Assembly: GCF_003850565.1 (NCBI RefSeq)
Contig: NZ_CP027706.1
Location: forward strand, 558,001 to 622,000
Direction of reading: 5' to 3'
Length of the DNA: 64,000 bases
From: Pseudomonas sessilinigenes
GTDB taxonomy: Bacteria > Pseudomonadota > Gammaproteobacteria > Pseudomonadales > Pseudomonadaceae
In this document: piece by piece, positions 9,222-18,019 of the stretch
How positions within the stretch are numbered: the first letter of the stretch is position 1
Layout of the letters: the number at the start of each line of letters is the position of its first letter
Program-made: the position numbers and the translations under genes
The notes under the pieces: model-generated
What the model was told of the DNA's origin: nothing
The model's database searches: none
Seen by the model: the letters and a program-made list of their open reading frames with translations, nothing else

Positions 9222-9236
9222 AGTAGTAAAACTACA
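9222..9236. promoter_or_regulatory. FadR-type operator-like palindrome, site 2 upstream of aceE
   Basis: AGTAGTAAAACTACA carries GTAGT-N3-ACTAC with the same TNGTNNNACNA core. Its last 14 bases are the exact reverse complement of the first 14 bases of site 1. The centres are 52 bp apart, close to five helical turns, which would put both on one face of the DNA. Confidence 0.6.
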
Positions 9237-9440
9237 GAGGAATGGCTTGTGGCCTCCTGCTGCGTTGTGAGAAAAATCGTTACTCTTGGTCTTTTGTCGA
9301 CAGGAATTAGCGGATATTTGATTCTTGGTGCCAAAGAATGGCTATTTTCAGCTATTTCTAACCTTTGTTCGACACTCCGCCTGCTGCCCGCCCTTCATAT
9401 TTCCTTCAGCCTGCATTTTCACGCCCATCAAGGATAGCCC

Positions 9441-12380
9441 ATGAGTCTGCCTGCGCTTGTTCAAGTCCCCGCGATTCTCCAGCCACTGGCCAGCCGTGCG
9501 GAGCAGTCCCTGCGCAGCGCGGTGGCGGCCCTGGACGCAGGTCCTGGCCTGGCGGGCTGGAACGATGAGCGTTGGGCGGAATTCGCCAGGGTCAGTGCGG
9601 CCAGCGACTTCGTCATTGAACAGAGCTTGCGTGACCCTTTGATGTTGCTGGAACTGGTGGAGTCTGGCGAGCTGGATCGTGCTTTCGCTCCGGGCGAGCT
9701 GTGTGCCCAGATCGCCACTGCGGTGCAAACGGCCGAGACCGAGGACCAACTGGGGCGAGTGCTGCGACGCCAGCGTACCCGGCACCAGGTACGGATCATC
9801 TGGCGCGACCTGACCCGCCGCGCAGACCTGGTGCAGACCTGTCGCGATCTTTCCGGCCTGGCCGATGCCTGTATCGACCAGGCTTACGCCTGGCTATACC
9901 TGCGCCATAGCCAGCAGTTCGGCGTGCCCATGGGCGGGCGCAGCGGCGAACCGCAGCAGATGGTGATCCTTGGCATGGGCAAGCTGGGAGCGGTGGAGCT
10001 CAACCTGTCTTCGGACATCGACCTGATCTTCGCTTATCCGGAGGGGGGCGAAACCGTGGGTGCCAAGCGCGCCCTGGACAATCAAGAGTTCTTCACCCGC
10101 CTGGGGCAGCGCCTGATCAAGGCCCTGGACCCGATTACCGTCGACGGTTTCGTGTTCCGCGTCGACATGCGCCTGCGCCCCTATGGTTCTTCCGGTGCCC
10201 TGGTCCTGAGTTTCAATGCCCTGGAGCAGTACTACCAGGACCAGGGGCGTGACTGGGAGCGCTACGCGATGATCAAGGCCCGAGTGGTGGCGGGGGACCA
10301 GGCCGCCGGTGCGCAATTGCTGGATATGCTGCGGCCCTTCGTCTATCGGCGCTACCTGGACTTCTCCGCCATCGAGGCGTTGCGCACCATGAAGCAGCTG
10401 ATCCAGCAGGAGGTGCGGCGCAAGGGCATGGTCGACAACATCAAGCTGGGTTCGGGCGGTATCCGCGAAGTCGAGTTCATCGCCCAGGCATTCCAGCTGA
10501 TCCATGGCGGTCGTGACCTGAGCCTGCAGCAGCGTCCTTTATTAAAGGTACTGGGCACCCTGGAGGGGCAAGGTTATCTGCCGGCCGCGGTGGTTGGGGA
10601 GTTGCGCGAGGGGTACGAGTTCCTGCGTTATACCGAGCATGCGATCCAGGCCATCGCCGACCGCCAGACCCAGATGCTGCCGGACAACCCGCAGGACCAG
10701 GCGCGAATCGCCTTCATGCTGGGCTTTGCCGATTGGGAGGCATTCCATGAACGGCTGATGCACTGGCGAGCCCGGGTGGAGTGGCACTTCCGCCAGGTGA
10801 TCGCCGATCCTGACGAAGATGACGGTGCGCAGAGCGAAGTGGTGGTGGGTGGCGAGTGGCTGCCGCTCTGGGAAGAGGCCCAGGATGAAGAGGCCGCCTG
10901 CCGCCAGCTGCAGGACGGTGGCTTCAACGATGCGCCCAGGGCCCTGAAGGCGCTCGCTGGCCTGCGCAGTAGCCCACAGCTGCGGGCCATGCAACGTTTG
11001 GGGCGCGAGCGCCTGGATGCCTTCATTCCGCGTTTGTTGGCCCAGGCGGTTGAACACGCCAGTCCGGATCTGGTGCTGGAGCGGGTGCTGCCCTTGGTGG
11101 AGGCGGTGGCGCGGCGTTCGGCGTACCTGGTACTGCTGACCGAGAACCCAGGCGCCTTGCGCCGACTGTTGACCTTGTGCGCGGCAAGTCCCTGGATCGC
11201 CGAGCAGATCGCCCGTTTCCCGCTGTTGCTGGATGAGCTGCTCAATGAGGGCCGTTTGTTCAAGCCGCCCCTGGCGCCGGAGCTGGCGGCGGAGTTGCGC
11301 GAGCGCCTGACGCGGATTCCCGAGGACGACCTGGAGCAGCAGATGGAGGCCCTGCGTCACTTCAAACTGGCCCACCGCTTGCGGGTGGCAGCTTCGGAAA
11401 TTACCGGCAGCTTGCCTTTGATGAAGGTCAGCGACTACCTGACCTGGCTCGCCGAAGCCATTCTCGAACAGGTGCTGGCCCTGGCCTGGCGCCAGACTGT
11501 GGCGCGCCATGGCACGCCGCTGCGCACCGATGGCAGCCTCTGCGATCCGGGGTTCATCATCGTCGGCTACGGCAAGGTCGGCGGCATCGAGCTTGGCCAT
11601 GGCTCCGACCTGGACCTGGTCTTCATCCATGATGGCGACCCTCAGGCGGAGACCGATGGGCCCAAGCCTATAGACGGGGCGCAGTTTTTCACCCGGTTGG
11701 GGCAGCGCATCATCCATCTGCTGACAACCCAGACCAACTCGGGGCAGCTCTATGAAGTGGACATGCGCCTGCGTCCTTCAGGGGCTTCGGGCCTGCTGGT
11801 CAGCTCCCTGGGGGCATTCGCCCGCTATCAGGAGCAAGAAGCCTGGACCTGGGAGCATCAGGCACTGGTGCGGGCGCGGGTGCTGGTGGGAAGCCAGGAT
11901 GTCGGCCAGGCGTTCGAGAAGGTACGGGCCGCCGTGCTGGGCAAGCATCGTGACCTGGATAAGCTGCGCCAGGAAGTCAGCGAGATGCGGGCCAAGATGC
12001 GCGACAACCTGGGCACTCGCCTGACCGCTGCCGGTACCGCGGCGAATGCCTTCGAGGCCAGTGCGCCGTTCGACCTCAAGCAGGACGCCGGAGGTATCGT
12101 CGATATCGAATTTATGGTGCAATACGCGGCCCTGGCGTGGTCCGAAGAGCACCCGTCACTCGTACGGTTTACCGATAACATCCGCATTTTGGAAGGCCTG
12201 GAGCACGTCGGCTTGATGCCGACCAGCGATGCCAGCCTGCTACGCGAGGTCTATAAGGCCTATCGTTCCGCAGCTCATCGGCAGGCGTTGCAGAATGAGG
12301 CCGGGATCATTACCGGTGATCAGTTCGTGACCCAAAGGCGGGAAGTGTTGCGGATTTGGCACGAGCTGGGGCTAAGCTAG
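9441..12380 (+). CDS. glnE: Bifunctional glutamine synthetase adenylyltransferase/adenylyl-removing enzyme
   Basis: A 979-residue GlnE, the enzyme that adenylylates and deadenylylates glutamine synthetase in response to PII and glutamine. Two nucleotidyltransferase domains are visible, each with the G-x-GK-x-G...SD-x-DL-x-F signature: GMGKLGAVELNLSSDIDLIF near residue 178 (deadenylylation half) and GYGKVGGIELGHGSDLDLVF near 710 (adenylylation half). AAGGA precedes the ATG at a suitable distance. The gene is complete and of normal length. It is divergent from aceE, as in PAO1. No NtrC-type site was recognised upstream. Confidence 0.97.
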   Translation: MSLPALVQVPAILQPLASRAEQSLRSAVAALDAGPGLAGWNDERWAEFARVSAASDFVIEQSLRDPLMLLELVESGELDRAFAPGELCAQIATAVQTAETEDQLGRVLRRQRTRHQVRIIWRDLTRRADLVQTCRDLSGLADACIDQAYAWLYLRHSQQFGVPMGGRSGEPQQMVILGMGKLGAVELNLSSDIDLIFAYPEGGETVGAKRALDNQEFFTRLGQRLIKALDPITVDGFVFRVDMRLRPYGSSGALVLSFNALEQYYQDQGRDWERYAMIKARVVAGDQAAGAQLLDMLRPFVYRRYLDFSAIEALRTMKQLIQQEVRRKGMVDNIKLGSGGIREVEFIAQAFQLIHGGRDLSLQQRPLLKVLGTLEGQGYLPAAVVGELREGYEFLRYTEHAIQAIADRQTQMLPDNPQDQARIAFMLGFADWEAFHERLMHWRARVEWHFRQVIADPDEDDGAQSEVVVGGEWLPLWEEAQDEEAACRQLQDGGFNDAPRALKALAGLRSSPQLRAMQRLGRERLDAFIPRLLAQAVEHASPDLVLERVLPLVEAVARRSAYLVLLTENPGALRRLLTLCAASPWIAEQIARFPLLLDELLNEGRLFKPPLAPELAAELRERLTRIPEDDLEQQMEALRHFKLAHRLRVAASEITGSLPLMKVSDYLTWLAEAILEQVLALAWRQTVARHGTPLRTDGSLCDPGFIIVGYGKVGGIELGHGSDLDLVFIHDGDPQAETDGPKPIDGAQFFTRLGQRIIHLLTTQTNSGQLYEVDMRLRPSGASGLLVSSLGAFARYQEQEAWTWEHQALVRARVLVGSQDVGQAFEKVRAAVLGKHRDLDKLRQEVSEMRAKMRDNLGTRLTAAGTAANAFEASAPFDLKQDAGGIVDIEFMVQYAALAWSEEHPSLVRFTDNIRILEGLEHVGLMPTSDASLLREVYKAYRSAAHRQALQNEAGIITGDQFVTQRREVLRIWHELGLS

Positions 12381-12408
12381 ACAGCCTGAGAAGGTTGTCC
12401 ATGTATTG

Positions 12409-12426
12409 GCAAGCCTGCGGGCTTGC
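12409..12426 (+). terminator. Possible weak terminator hairpin after glnE
   Basis: GCAAGCC-TGCG-GGCTTGC forms a perfect 7-bp stem with a tetraloop about 30 bp after the glnE stop. No T-run follows, so termination efficiency is doubtful. Confidence 0.4.
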
Positions 12427-12471
12427 CTAAATTAAACCGGCGGTGAACCCGCGGTGCTGGATTCTCGAGGC

Positions 12472-12491
12472 GGGGAGGCGAATGCCTCCCC
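12472..12491 (+). promoter_or_regulatory. GC-rich hairpin in the waaF leader
   Basis: GGGGAGGC-GAAT-GCCTCCCC is a perfect 8-bp stem with a 4-nt loop that ends 20 bp before the waaF start codon. It could act as an attenuator, an RNA-stability element or a terminator remnant. The sequence does not say which. Confidence 0.45.
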
Positions 12492-12511
12492 TGCTCGTTT
12501 ATGGAAACCAC

Positions 12512-13546
12512 ATGAATATTCTGATCGTTGGGCCCAGTTGGGTCGGTGACATGGTGATGGCGCAGACACTTTTCCAGTGCCTGAAACAACGTCATCCTCA
12601 ATGCGAGATCGACGTGCTGGCCCCCGAATGGAGCCGGCCGATTCTCGAGCGTATGCCCCAGGTGCGTCGGGCCTTGAGCTTCCCCCTGGGCCATGGCGCA
12701 CTGGAGTTGGCGACCCGGCGCGGCATCGGCAAGTCCCTGGCCGGCCAGTACGATCAGGCCATCCTGCTGCCCAATTCGCTGAAGTCGGCCCTGGTGCCGT
12801 TCTTCGCCGGCATTCCCAAGCGCACCGGCTGGCGTGGCGAATTCCGCTATGGCTTGCTCAATGACGTGCGCAAGCTCGACAAGGAACGCTATCCGCTGAT
12901 GATCGAGCGGTTCATGGCCCTGGCCTATGAGCCGGGCGCCGAGCTGCCGCAGCCTTATCCACGGCCGAGCCTGCAGATCGAGATGCACAGTCGTGATGCG
13001 GCCCTGGCCAAGTTCGGGCTGGCCCTGGATCGCCCGGTATTGGCGCTGTGCCCAGGGGCCGAGTTCGGTGAGGCCAAGCGCTGGCCCTCCGAGCATTACG
13101 CGCAGGTGGCCGAGACCAAGATCCGTGAGGGTTGGCAGGTCTGGTTGTTCGGTTCGAAGAACGATCATGCCGTGGGCGAGGATATCCGTGGCCGGCTGAT
13201 TCCCGGGTTGCGTGAGGAGTCGGTCAATCTCAGTGGTGAAACCTCCCTGGCCGAGGCCATCGACCTGTTGTCCTGCGCCGATTCGGTGGTGTCCAACGAC
13301 TCGGGGCTGATGCATGTCGCTGCTGCGCTCAACCGCCCGCTGGTGGCGGTGTACGGCTCCACCTCGCCGGGTTTCACCCCACCTTTGGCCGATCAGGTCG
13401 AAGTGGTGCGGCTGGGTATCGAATGCAGCCCATGTTTCGATCGCACCTGTCGTTTTGGCCATTACAACTGCCTGCGCCAATTGTTGCCGCAGCCGGTGAA
13501 CGAAGCCTTGCAGCGTTTGCAGGGCTCTGCGGTCGAGGTCCAATAA
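12512..13546 (+). CDS. waaF: ADP-heptose:LPS heptosyltransferase II
   Basis: A 344-residue GT9 enzyme that adds the second L,D-heptose to the inner core at the cytoplasmic face of the inner membrane. The start is set at the ATG giving MNILIVGPSWVGDMVM, the canonical WaaF N-terminus; an upstream in-frame start would add 23 unrelated residues. Donor-site motifs are seen as CPGAEFGEAKRWP and SNDSGLMHVAAAL, and a cysteine-rich tail (ECSPCFDRTC) is typical of Pseudomonas WaaF. It opens a tightly packed LPS operon; the next gene starts one base after its stop. Confidence 0.95.
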   Translation: MNILIVGPSWVGDMVMAQTLFQCLKQRHPQCEIDVLAPEWSRPILERMPQVRRALSFPLGHGALELATRRGIGKSLAGQYDQAILLPNSLKSALVPFFAGIPKRTGWRGEFRYGLLNDVRKLDKERYPLMIERFMALAYEPGAELPQPYPRPSLQIEMHSRDAALAKFGLALDRPVLALCPGAEFGEAKRWPSEHYAQVAETKIREGWQVWLFGSKNDHAVGEDIRGRLIPGLREESVNLSGETSLAEAIDLLSCADSVVSNDSGLMHVAAALNRPLVAVYGSTSPGFTPPLADQVEVVRLGIECSPCFDRTCRFGHYNCLRQLLPQPVNEALQRLQGSAVEVQ

Positions 13547-13547
13547 G

Positions 13548-14609
13548 TTGCGGGTACTGCTGATCAAGACCTCTTCGCTGGGTGATGTGATCCATGCCTT
13601 GCCGGCACTCACCGATGCCATGCGAGCGATCCCCGGAATCAAGTTCGACTGGGTCGTGGAGGAGGGGTTCGCCGAGATTCCCTCCTGGCATCCGGCAGTG
13701 GGCAAGGTGATTCCAGTGGCGATCCGCCGCTGGCGCAAGAATATCTGGCAAACCATCAAGAGCGGCGAGTGGCGGCGCTTCAAGCAGAGCGTGCGCTCCA
13801 CCAAGTACGACCTGGTGATCGATGCCCAGGGCCTGCTCAAGAGCGCCTGGTTGACCCGCTATGTCCGTGCTCCGGTAGCGGGGCTGGACAAGAACTCGGC
13901 CCGTGAGCCCCTGGCTTCGCGTTTCTACTCCCGGCGTTTGGCTGTGGCCCGTGGGCAGCATGCGGTAGAGCGGGTGCGCCAGTTGTTCGCCTTGGCCCTG
14001 GGCTATGACCTGCCCCAGGGCCTGGGTGATTACGGCCTGAACGTCGAGAAGCTGGTGGAGTTGCCACGCAAGAAGCCATTCGTGTTGTTCCTGCACGGCA
14101 CCACCTGGGACACCAAGCACTGGCCCGAGGCCTACTGGCGCGAGCTGGCCGAGCGCATGGGGATGCTTGGGGTCGAGGTCCGGTTGCCCTGGGGCAACGC
14201 AGCCGAGAAGGCCCGTGCCGAACGCATCGCCAGTGGCCTCAAGAGTGCCACGGTCTTGCCCAAGCTGAACCTGGCTGGCGTCGCCAAGGTGTTGGCCGAT
14301 GCCCAGGCCTGTGTCGCCGTGGATACCGGATTGGGGCACCTGGCCGCTGCACTGGATGTGCCCACGATTTCCCTGTTCGGCCCTACCAACCCGGGATTGA
14401 CCGGCGCCTATGGCCGAGTGCAGATCCACATGGGCAGTGATTTCCCCTGTGCGCCCTGCCTGCAAAAGCAATGTACCTACCAGCCCACTGCCGTAGACCG
14501 GCAGCGTTATGACCTTACGCGTGAGTTGCCCCTGTGCTTCACGCGCCTGAATCCCGAGCGTGTCGCCAGCCGACTGAGCACCTTGTTATTGGCTGAGGAG
14601 CCACGCTGA
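13548..14609 (+). CDS. waaC: ADP-heptose:LPS heptosyltransferase I
   Basis: A 353-residue GT9 enzyme that adds the first heptose to Kdo. The start codon is TTG, one base after the waaF stop, giving the family N-terminus MRVLLIKTSSLGDVIHALPA; no ATG or GTG fits. FLHGTTWDTKHWPE and VDTGLGHLAAALDVPTISLF are the conserved nucleotide-sugar-binding stretches. The tail FPCAPCLQKQCTY resembles WaaF's. Its TGA overlaps the waaG ATG, indicating translational coupling. Confidence 0.95.
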   Translation: MRVLLIKTSSLGDVIHALPALTDAMRAIPGIKFDWVVEEGFAEIPSWHPAVGKVIPVAIRRWRKNIWQTIKSGEWRRFKQSVRSTKYDLVIDAQGLLKSAWLTRYVRAPVAGLDKNSAREPLASRFYSRRLAVARGQHAVERVRQLFALALGYDLPQGLGDYGLNVEKLVELPRKKPFVLFLHGTTWDTKHWPEAYWRELAERMGMLGVEVRLPWGNAAEKARAERIASGLKSATVLPKLNLAGVAKVLADAQACVAVDTGLGHLAAALDVPTISLFGPTNPGLTGAYGRVQIHMGSDFPCAPCLQKQCTYQPTAVDRQRYDLTRELPLCFTRLNPERVASRLSTLLLAEEPR

Positions 14610-15733
14610 TGCAATTGGCTTTTGTCCTGTATAAATATTTCCCCTTCGGCGGCCTGCAGCGCGATTTCATGCGCATTGCCCTGGAGTGCCAGCGTCGCGG
14701 CCATGGGATTCGCGTCTACACCCTGATCTGGGAAGGTGATGTCCCGCCTGGCTTCGAGGTGCTGGTGGCGCCGGTCAAGGCGCTGTTCAATCATCACCGC
14801 AATGAAAAACTCAGTGCCTGGATGGAGGCCGACCTGGCCAAGCGTCCGGTGGACCGGCTGATCGGCTTCAACAAGATGCCGGGCCTGGATGTCTACTATG
14901 CCGCCGACGGCTGTTTCGAGGACAAGGCGCAGAACCTGCGGCACTCCCTGTACCGTCGCTGGGGGCGCTACCGGCATTTTGCCGAGTACGAGCGGGCCGT
15001 GTTCGCCAAGGATGCCAAGACCGAGATATTGATGATCTCCGAGGTCCAGCAACCCTTGTTCATCAAGCACTACGACACACCGCTGTCGCGCTTCCACCTG
15101 TTGCCGCCGGGGATTGCCCAGGACCGTCGAGCCCCCGCCAATGCGGCCGAGATCCGGGCTGATTTTCGGCGTGAGTTCGCCCTCAAGGACGATGACCTGT
15201 TGCTGGTGCAGATCGGCTCCGGGTTCAAAACCAAGGGCGTGGATCGCAGCCTCAAGGCCCTGGCGGCCTTGCCTGCGGCGCTGAAGAAACGCACCCGGCT
15301 GTTTGTAATTGGCCAGGATGACCCCAAGGTATTCCAAGTGCAGAGCGCTGCCCTGGGCTTGAGCGAACACGTGCAGTTCATGAAGGGGCGCAGCGATATC
15401 CCGCGTTTCCTGCTGGGCGCCGATTTGCTGATCCATCCGGCCTACAACGAAAACACGGGTACCGTGTTGCTGGAGGCCCTGGTGGCTGGCTTGCCGGTGC
15501 TGGTCAGCGCGGTCTGCGGTTATGCCCATTACATTGCCGAGGCCGAGAGTGGCCTGGTGCTGGATGAGCCGTTGGAGCAAGGGCAGCTCAATCAATACCT
15601 CACCACCATGCTCAGCGACGATGCCGCTCGTGCGACCTGGAGCCGAAATGGCCTGGCGTTTGCCGAGACGGCCGACCTCTACAGCATGCCGCAGCACGCT
15701 GCGGATGTGATTCTGGCGGAGCAAGACCGATGA
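14609..15733 (+). CDS. waaG: LPS core alpha-1,3-glucosyl(glycosyl)transferase WaaG
   Basis: A 374-residue GT4 (GT-B fold) enzyme adding the first outer-core hexose to heptose II; in Pseudomonas this residue is reported to be a galactosamine. The N-terminus FVLYKYFPFGGLQRDFMRIA is diagnostic for WaaG. The EX7E motif is ENTGTVLLE near residue 285, followed by ALVAGLPVL. Start ATG overlaps the waaC stop by one base, and the stop overlaps waaP by four. Confidence 0.95.
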   Translation: MQLAFVLYKYFPFGGLQRDFMRIALECQRRGHGIRVYTLIWEGDVPPGFEVLVAPVKALFNHHRNEKLSAWMEADLAKRPVDRLIGFNKMPGLDVYYAADGCFEDKAQNLRHSLYRRWGRYRHFAEYERAVFAKDAKTEILMISEVQQPLFIKHYDTPLSRFHLLPPGIAQDRRAPANAAEIRADFRREFALKDDDLLLVQIGSGFKTKGVDRSLKALAALPAALKKRTRLFVIGQDDPKVFQVQSAALGLSEHVQFMKGRSDIPRFLLGADLLIHPAYNENTGTVLLEALVAGLPVLVSAVCGYAHYIAEAESGLVLDEPLEQGQLNQYLTTMLSDDAARATWSRNGLAFAETADLYSMPQHAADVILAEQDR

Positions 15734-16536
15734 AGTTGATGCTTGCCGAACCCTTCAAGAGCCTCTGGGCCGGACGCGATGCGTTCGCCGCCGTCGAGGA
15801 GCTCAAGGGCCAGGTTTACCGTGAGCTGGAAGCGCGTCGTACCCTGCGTACGGAAGTCGAGGGTCGCGGTTATTTCGTGAAGATCCATCGAGGGATCGGA
15901 TGGGGCGAAATCCTCAAGAACCTGGTCACTGCCAAGCTGCCAGTGCTGGGGGCCGGCCAGGAGTGGCAGGCCCTGGAGCGCCTGCATCAGGTCGGTGTGC
16001 CGACCATGACGGCCGTGGCCTATGGTGAGCGTGGTGCCAACCCGGCGGACCAGCACTCCTTCATCGTCACCGAGGAGCTGGCGCCCACTGTCAGCCTTGA
16101 AGATTTCAGCATCGACTGGATCAAGCAGCCGCCAGAGCCGGCGCTCAAGCGAGCGCTCATCGCCGAAGTGGCGCGCATGACCGGCACCATGCATCGTGCG
16201 GGGGTCAATCATCGCGACTGCTACATCTGCCACTTCCTTTTGCATACCGACCGGCCGATTCGTCCTGGCGAGCTGAAGCTCTCGGTCATCGACCTGCATC
16301 GTGCGCAGACCCGCTCGAAGATCACCCAGCGCTGGCGTAACAAGGACCTGGCGGCCCTGTATTTTTCGGCCCTGGATATCGGCCTGACCCGCCGCGACAA
16401 ATTGCGTTTTCTCAAGGGCTACTTCCAGCGGCCACTGCGCCAGATCCTGGCCGAGGAAGCGGCGCTGCTGTCCTGGCTCGAGGGCAAGGCGGAAAAGCTC
16501 TACGCACGCAAGCAACGGTACGGAGATGCGCTCTGA
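15730..16536 (+). CDS. waaP: LPS core heptose(I) kinase WaaP
   Basis: A 268-residue protein-kinase-like enzyme that phosphorylates heptose I. In P. aeruginosa it is essential for core completion and outer-membrane transport of LPS. The catalytic loop reads NHRDCYICHFLL (~residue 162), with the metal-binding segment VIDLHRAQ following. VKIHRGIGWGEILKNL near residue 57 carries the nucleotide-binding lysine region. ATGA overlap with waaG. It is the same length as recalled PAO1 WaaP. Confidence 0.95.
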   Translation: MKLMLAEPFKSLWAGRDAFAAVEELKGQVYRELEARRTLRTEVEGRGYFVKIHRGIGWGEILKNLVTAKLPVLGAGQEWQALERLHQVGVPTMTAVAYGERGANPADQHSFIVTEELAPTVSLEDFSIDWIKQPPEPALKRALIAEVARMTGTMHRAGVNHRDCYICHFLLHTDRPIRPGELKLSVIDLHRAQTRSKITQRWRNKDLAALYFSALDIGLTRRDKLRFLKGYFQRPLRQILAEEAALLSWLEGKAEKLYARKQRYGDAL

Positions 16537-17270
16537 TGGCTAGTTGGAACCTGGACCCGGCCTACCAGGCCCTGGCACAAGATTTCGGCAGCCTGGATGC
16601 GGTGTTTGCCCTCAAGGGCGAACACCTGACCCGCGATCCGCTGTCCGATGTCGTGCGTGTCGAGCGTGACGGGGTCAACTATTACGTCAAGCGCTATACC
16701 GGAGCGGGCAAGAATCTGCGGCGCTACCTGGGCAAGCCGCGGGTCAAGTTCGAGTGGCAGAACCTCAAGCGTTTCGCCAAGTGGGGTATTCCCACCGCCG
16801 ACGTGGTGGCCTGGGGGCTGGAGCGTCGCTGCCTGGCCTATTCCCGGGGGGCGATGATTACCCGCGAACTGCCACGGACCGAAGACTTGTCGGTGCTGGC
16901 CGATCGTAGCGATCCGCGACTCAAGGACCGACGCTGGGTCGATGGCATCAGTCGCCAGTTGGCGACCTACACCCGTACCATGCACCAGCATCGCTTTACC
17001 CATAACGATTTGAAGTGGCGCAACCTGCTGGTCGATGACCAGGACCGGTTGTACCTGATCGACTGTCCGAACGGTGATTTCTGGCGGGGATTCTGGCTCA
17101 AGTACCGCATCACCAAGGATCTGGCCTGCCTGGACAAGGTGGGCAAATATCACCTTTCGGCTACCCAGCGCCTACGTTTCTATATGCAGTATCGTCAACG
17201 TGATCGCCTGACGGCTTCGGACAAAGAGCGTATTCGCCATGTGGTGAGATTTTTTGAGGGGCGTGAATGA
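16536..17270 (+). CDS. wapP: LPS core kinase, InaA/WapP family
   Basis: A 244-residue kinase-fold protein in the position of PAO1 PA5008 (WapP), thought to phosphorylate an inner-core heptose after WaaP. The catalytic loop is HNDLKWRNLL (~155), with the DFG-equivalent LIDCPNGDFW. YYVKRYTGAGKNLRRYLG near residue 50 provides the ATP-site lysine. Its ATG overlaps the waaP stop and its stop overlaps the next gene. The substrate is inferred from neighbours. Confidence 0.85.
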   Translation: MASWNLDPAYQALAQDFGSLDAVFALKGEHLTRDPLSDVVRVERDGVNYYVKRYTGAGKNLRRYLGKPRVKFEWQNLKRFAKWGIPTADVVAWGLERRCLAYSRGAMITRELPRTEDLSVLADRSDPRLKDRRWVDGISRQLATYTRTMHQHRFTHNDLKWRNLLVDDQDRLYLIDCPNGDFWRGFWLKYRITKDLACLDKVGKYHLSATQRLRFYMQYRQRDRLTASDKERIRHVVRFFEGRE

Positions 17271-18019
17271 CTGATTTCCTGGCGTCCGAGGAACGTGCGC
17301 TGCTGGAGCGCAACGGGCTCGGCACTTTCGATCAGCTGTGGGCCAGGCAACTGGATGCGGTGGACGAACCCAATACCGGACGTGGCGGCCATAGCAGCGT
17401 CTATCGGTTGGATGTGGAAGGGCGAGGGTTCTATCTCAAGCGCCAGACCAATTACCTGACCCACACCTTGCGCCATCCTTTTGGCGAGCCGAGCTTCTCG
17501 CGTGAGTTTCGCAATATCCGCCGTTATCAGCAGTTGGGAATTCCAGCCCTGCAGGCGGTGTTTTTCGGGATGCGCAAGGTCAATGGCGAGTCCCGGGCGA
17601 TCCTCATGACCCGGGCCCTGGATGGCTGGGATGACCTGGATGCGTTGTTGGCGCAATGGGCCCAGATGCCGGAGCTCCAGCGCCAGGCGGTGCTCAAGGC
17701 CTGTGGGCATTTGGCTCGCCAACTGCACGGCCTGCGCCAGGTGCACGGCTGCTTTTATCCCAAGCATATTTTCCTGCGTCCGGAAGGGGCGGGTTACCAG
17801 GCGCAACTGATCGACCTGGAGAAAACCCGGCCATTGCTGTTCGGCCAGCGCGACCGGGTCAAGGATCTCGAGCCGCTGTTGCGCCGAGCTTCGGTGTGGG
17901 GTGTCGAGGATGTGCGCTGCCTGTTGGCGACCTACCTGGACCAACCCTTGGACAGCTCGCTGTTGGATGCCTGGGTCGCCCGTCTCAGTGCCCGTAGCAG
18001 CCACAAGGAATCTCGCTGA
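17267..18019 (+). CDS. wapQ: LPS core kinase-like protein, WapQ family
   Basis: A 250-residue kinase-fold protein, third of four consecutive kinase genes, matching PA5007 (WapQ) by position. A nucleotide-site segment (FYLKRQTNYLTH, ~48) and a metal segment (QLIDLEKTRPLLFG) are present. The catalytic loop reads HGCFYPKHIFL: Cys stands where kinases have the catalytic Asp and His replaces the metal-binding Asn, so the mechanism is non-canonical or the protein is a pseudokinase. ATGA overlap upstream, one-base overlap downstream. Confidence 0.8.
   Translation: MTDFLASEERALLERNGLGTFDQLWARQLDAVDEPNTGRGGHSSVYRLDVEGRGFYLKRQTNYLTHTLRHPFGEPSFSREFRNIRRYQQLGIPALQAVFFGMRKVNGESRAILMTRALDGWDDLDALLAQWAQMPELQRQAVLKACGHLARQLHGLRQVHGCFYPKHIFLRPEGAGYQAQLIDLEKTRPLLFGQRDRVKDLEPLLRRASVWGVEDVRCLLATYLDQPLDSSLLDAWVARLSARSSHKESR

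Larger units (their letters stand above)
9061..9440. other. Divergent aceE/glnE regulatory region
   Basis: 380 bp without a credible gene, less GC-rich than its flanks, between divergently transcribed aceE and glnE. It contains the two FadR-type palindromes listed separately, and an imperfect inverted repeat at 9321-9339 (ATTCTTGG/CCAAAGAAT) on the glnE side. No clear sigma-70 hexamer pair could be assigned for either gene. Confidence 0.7.
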
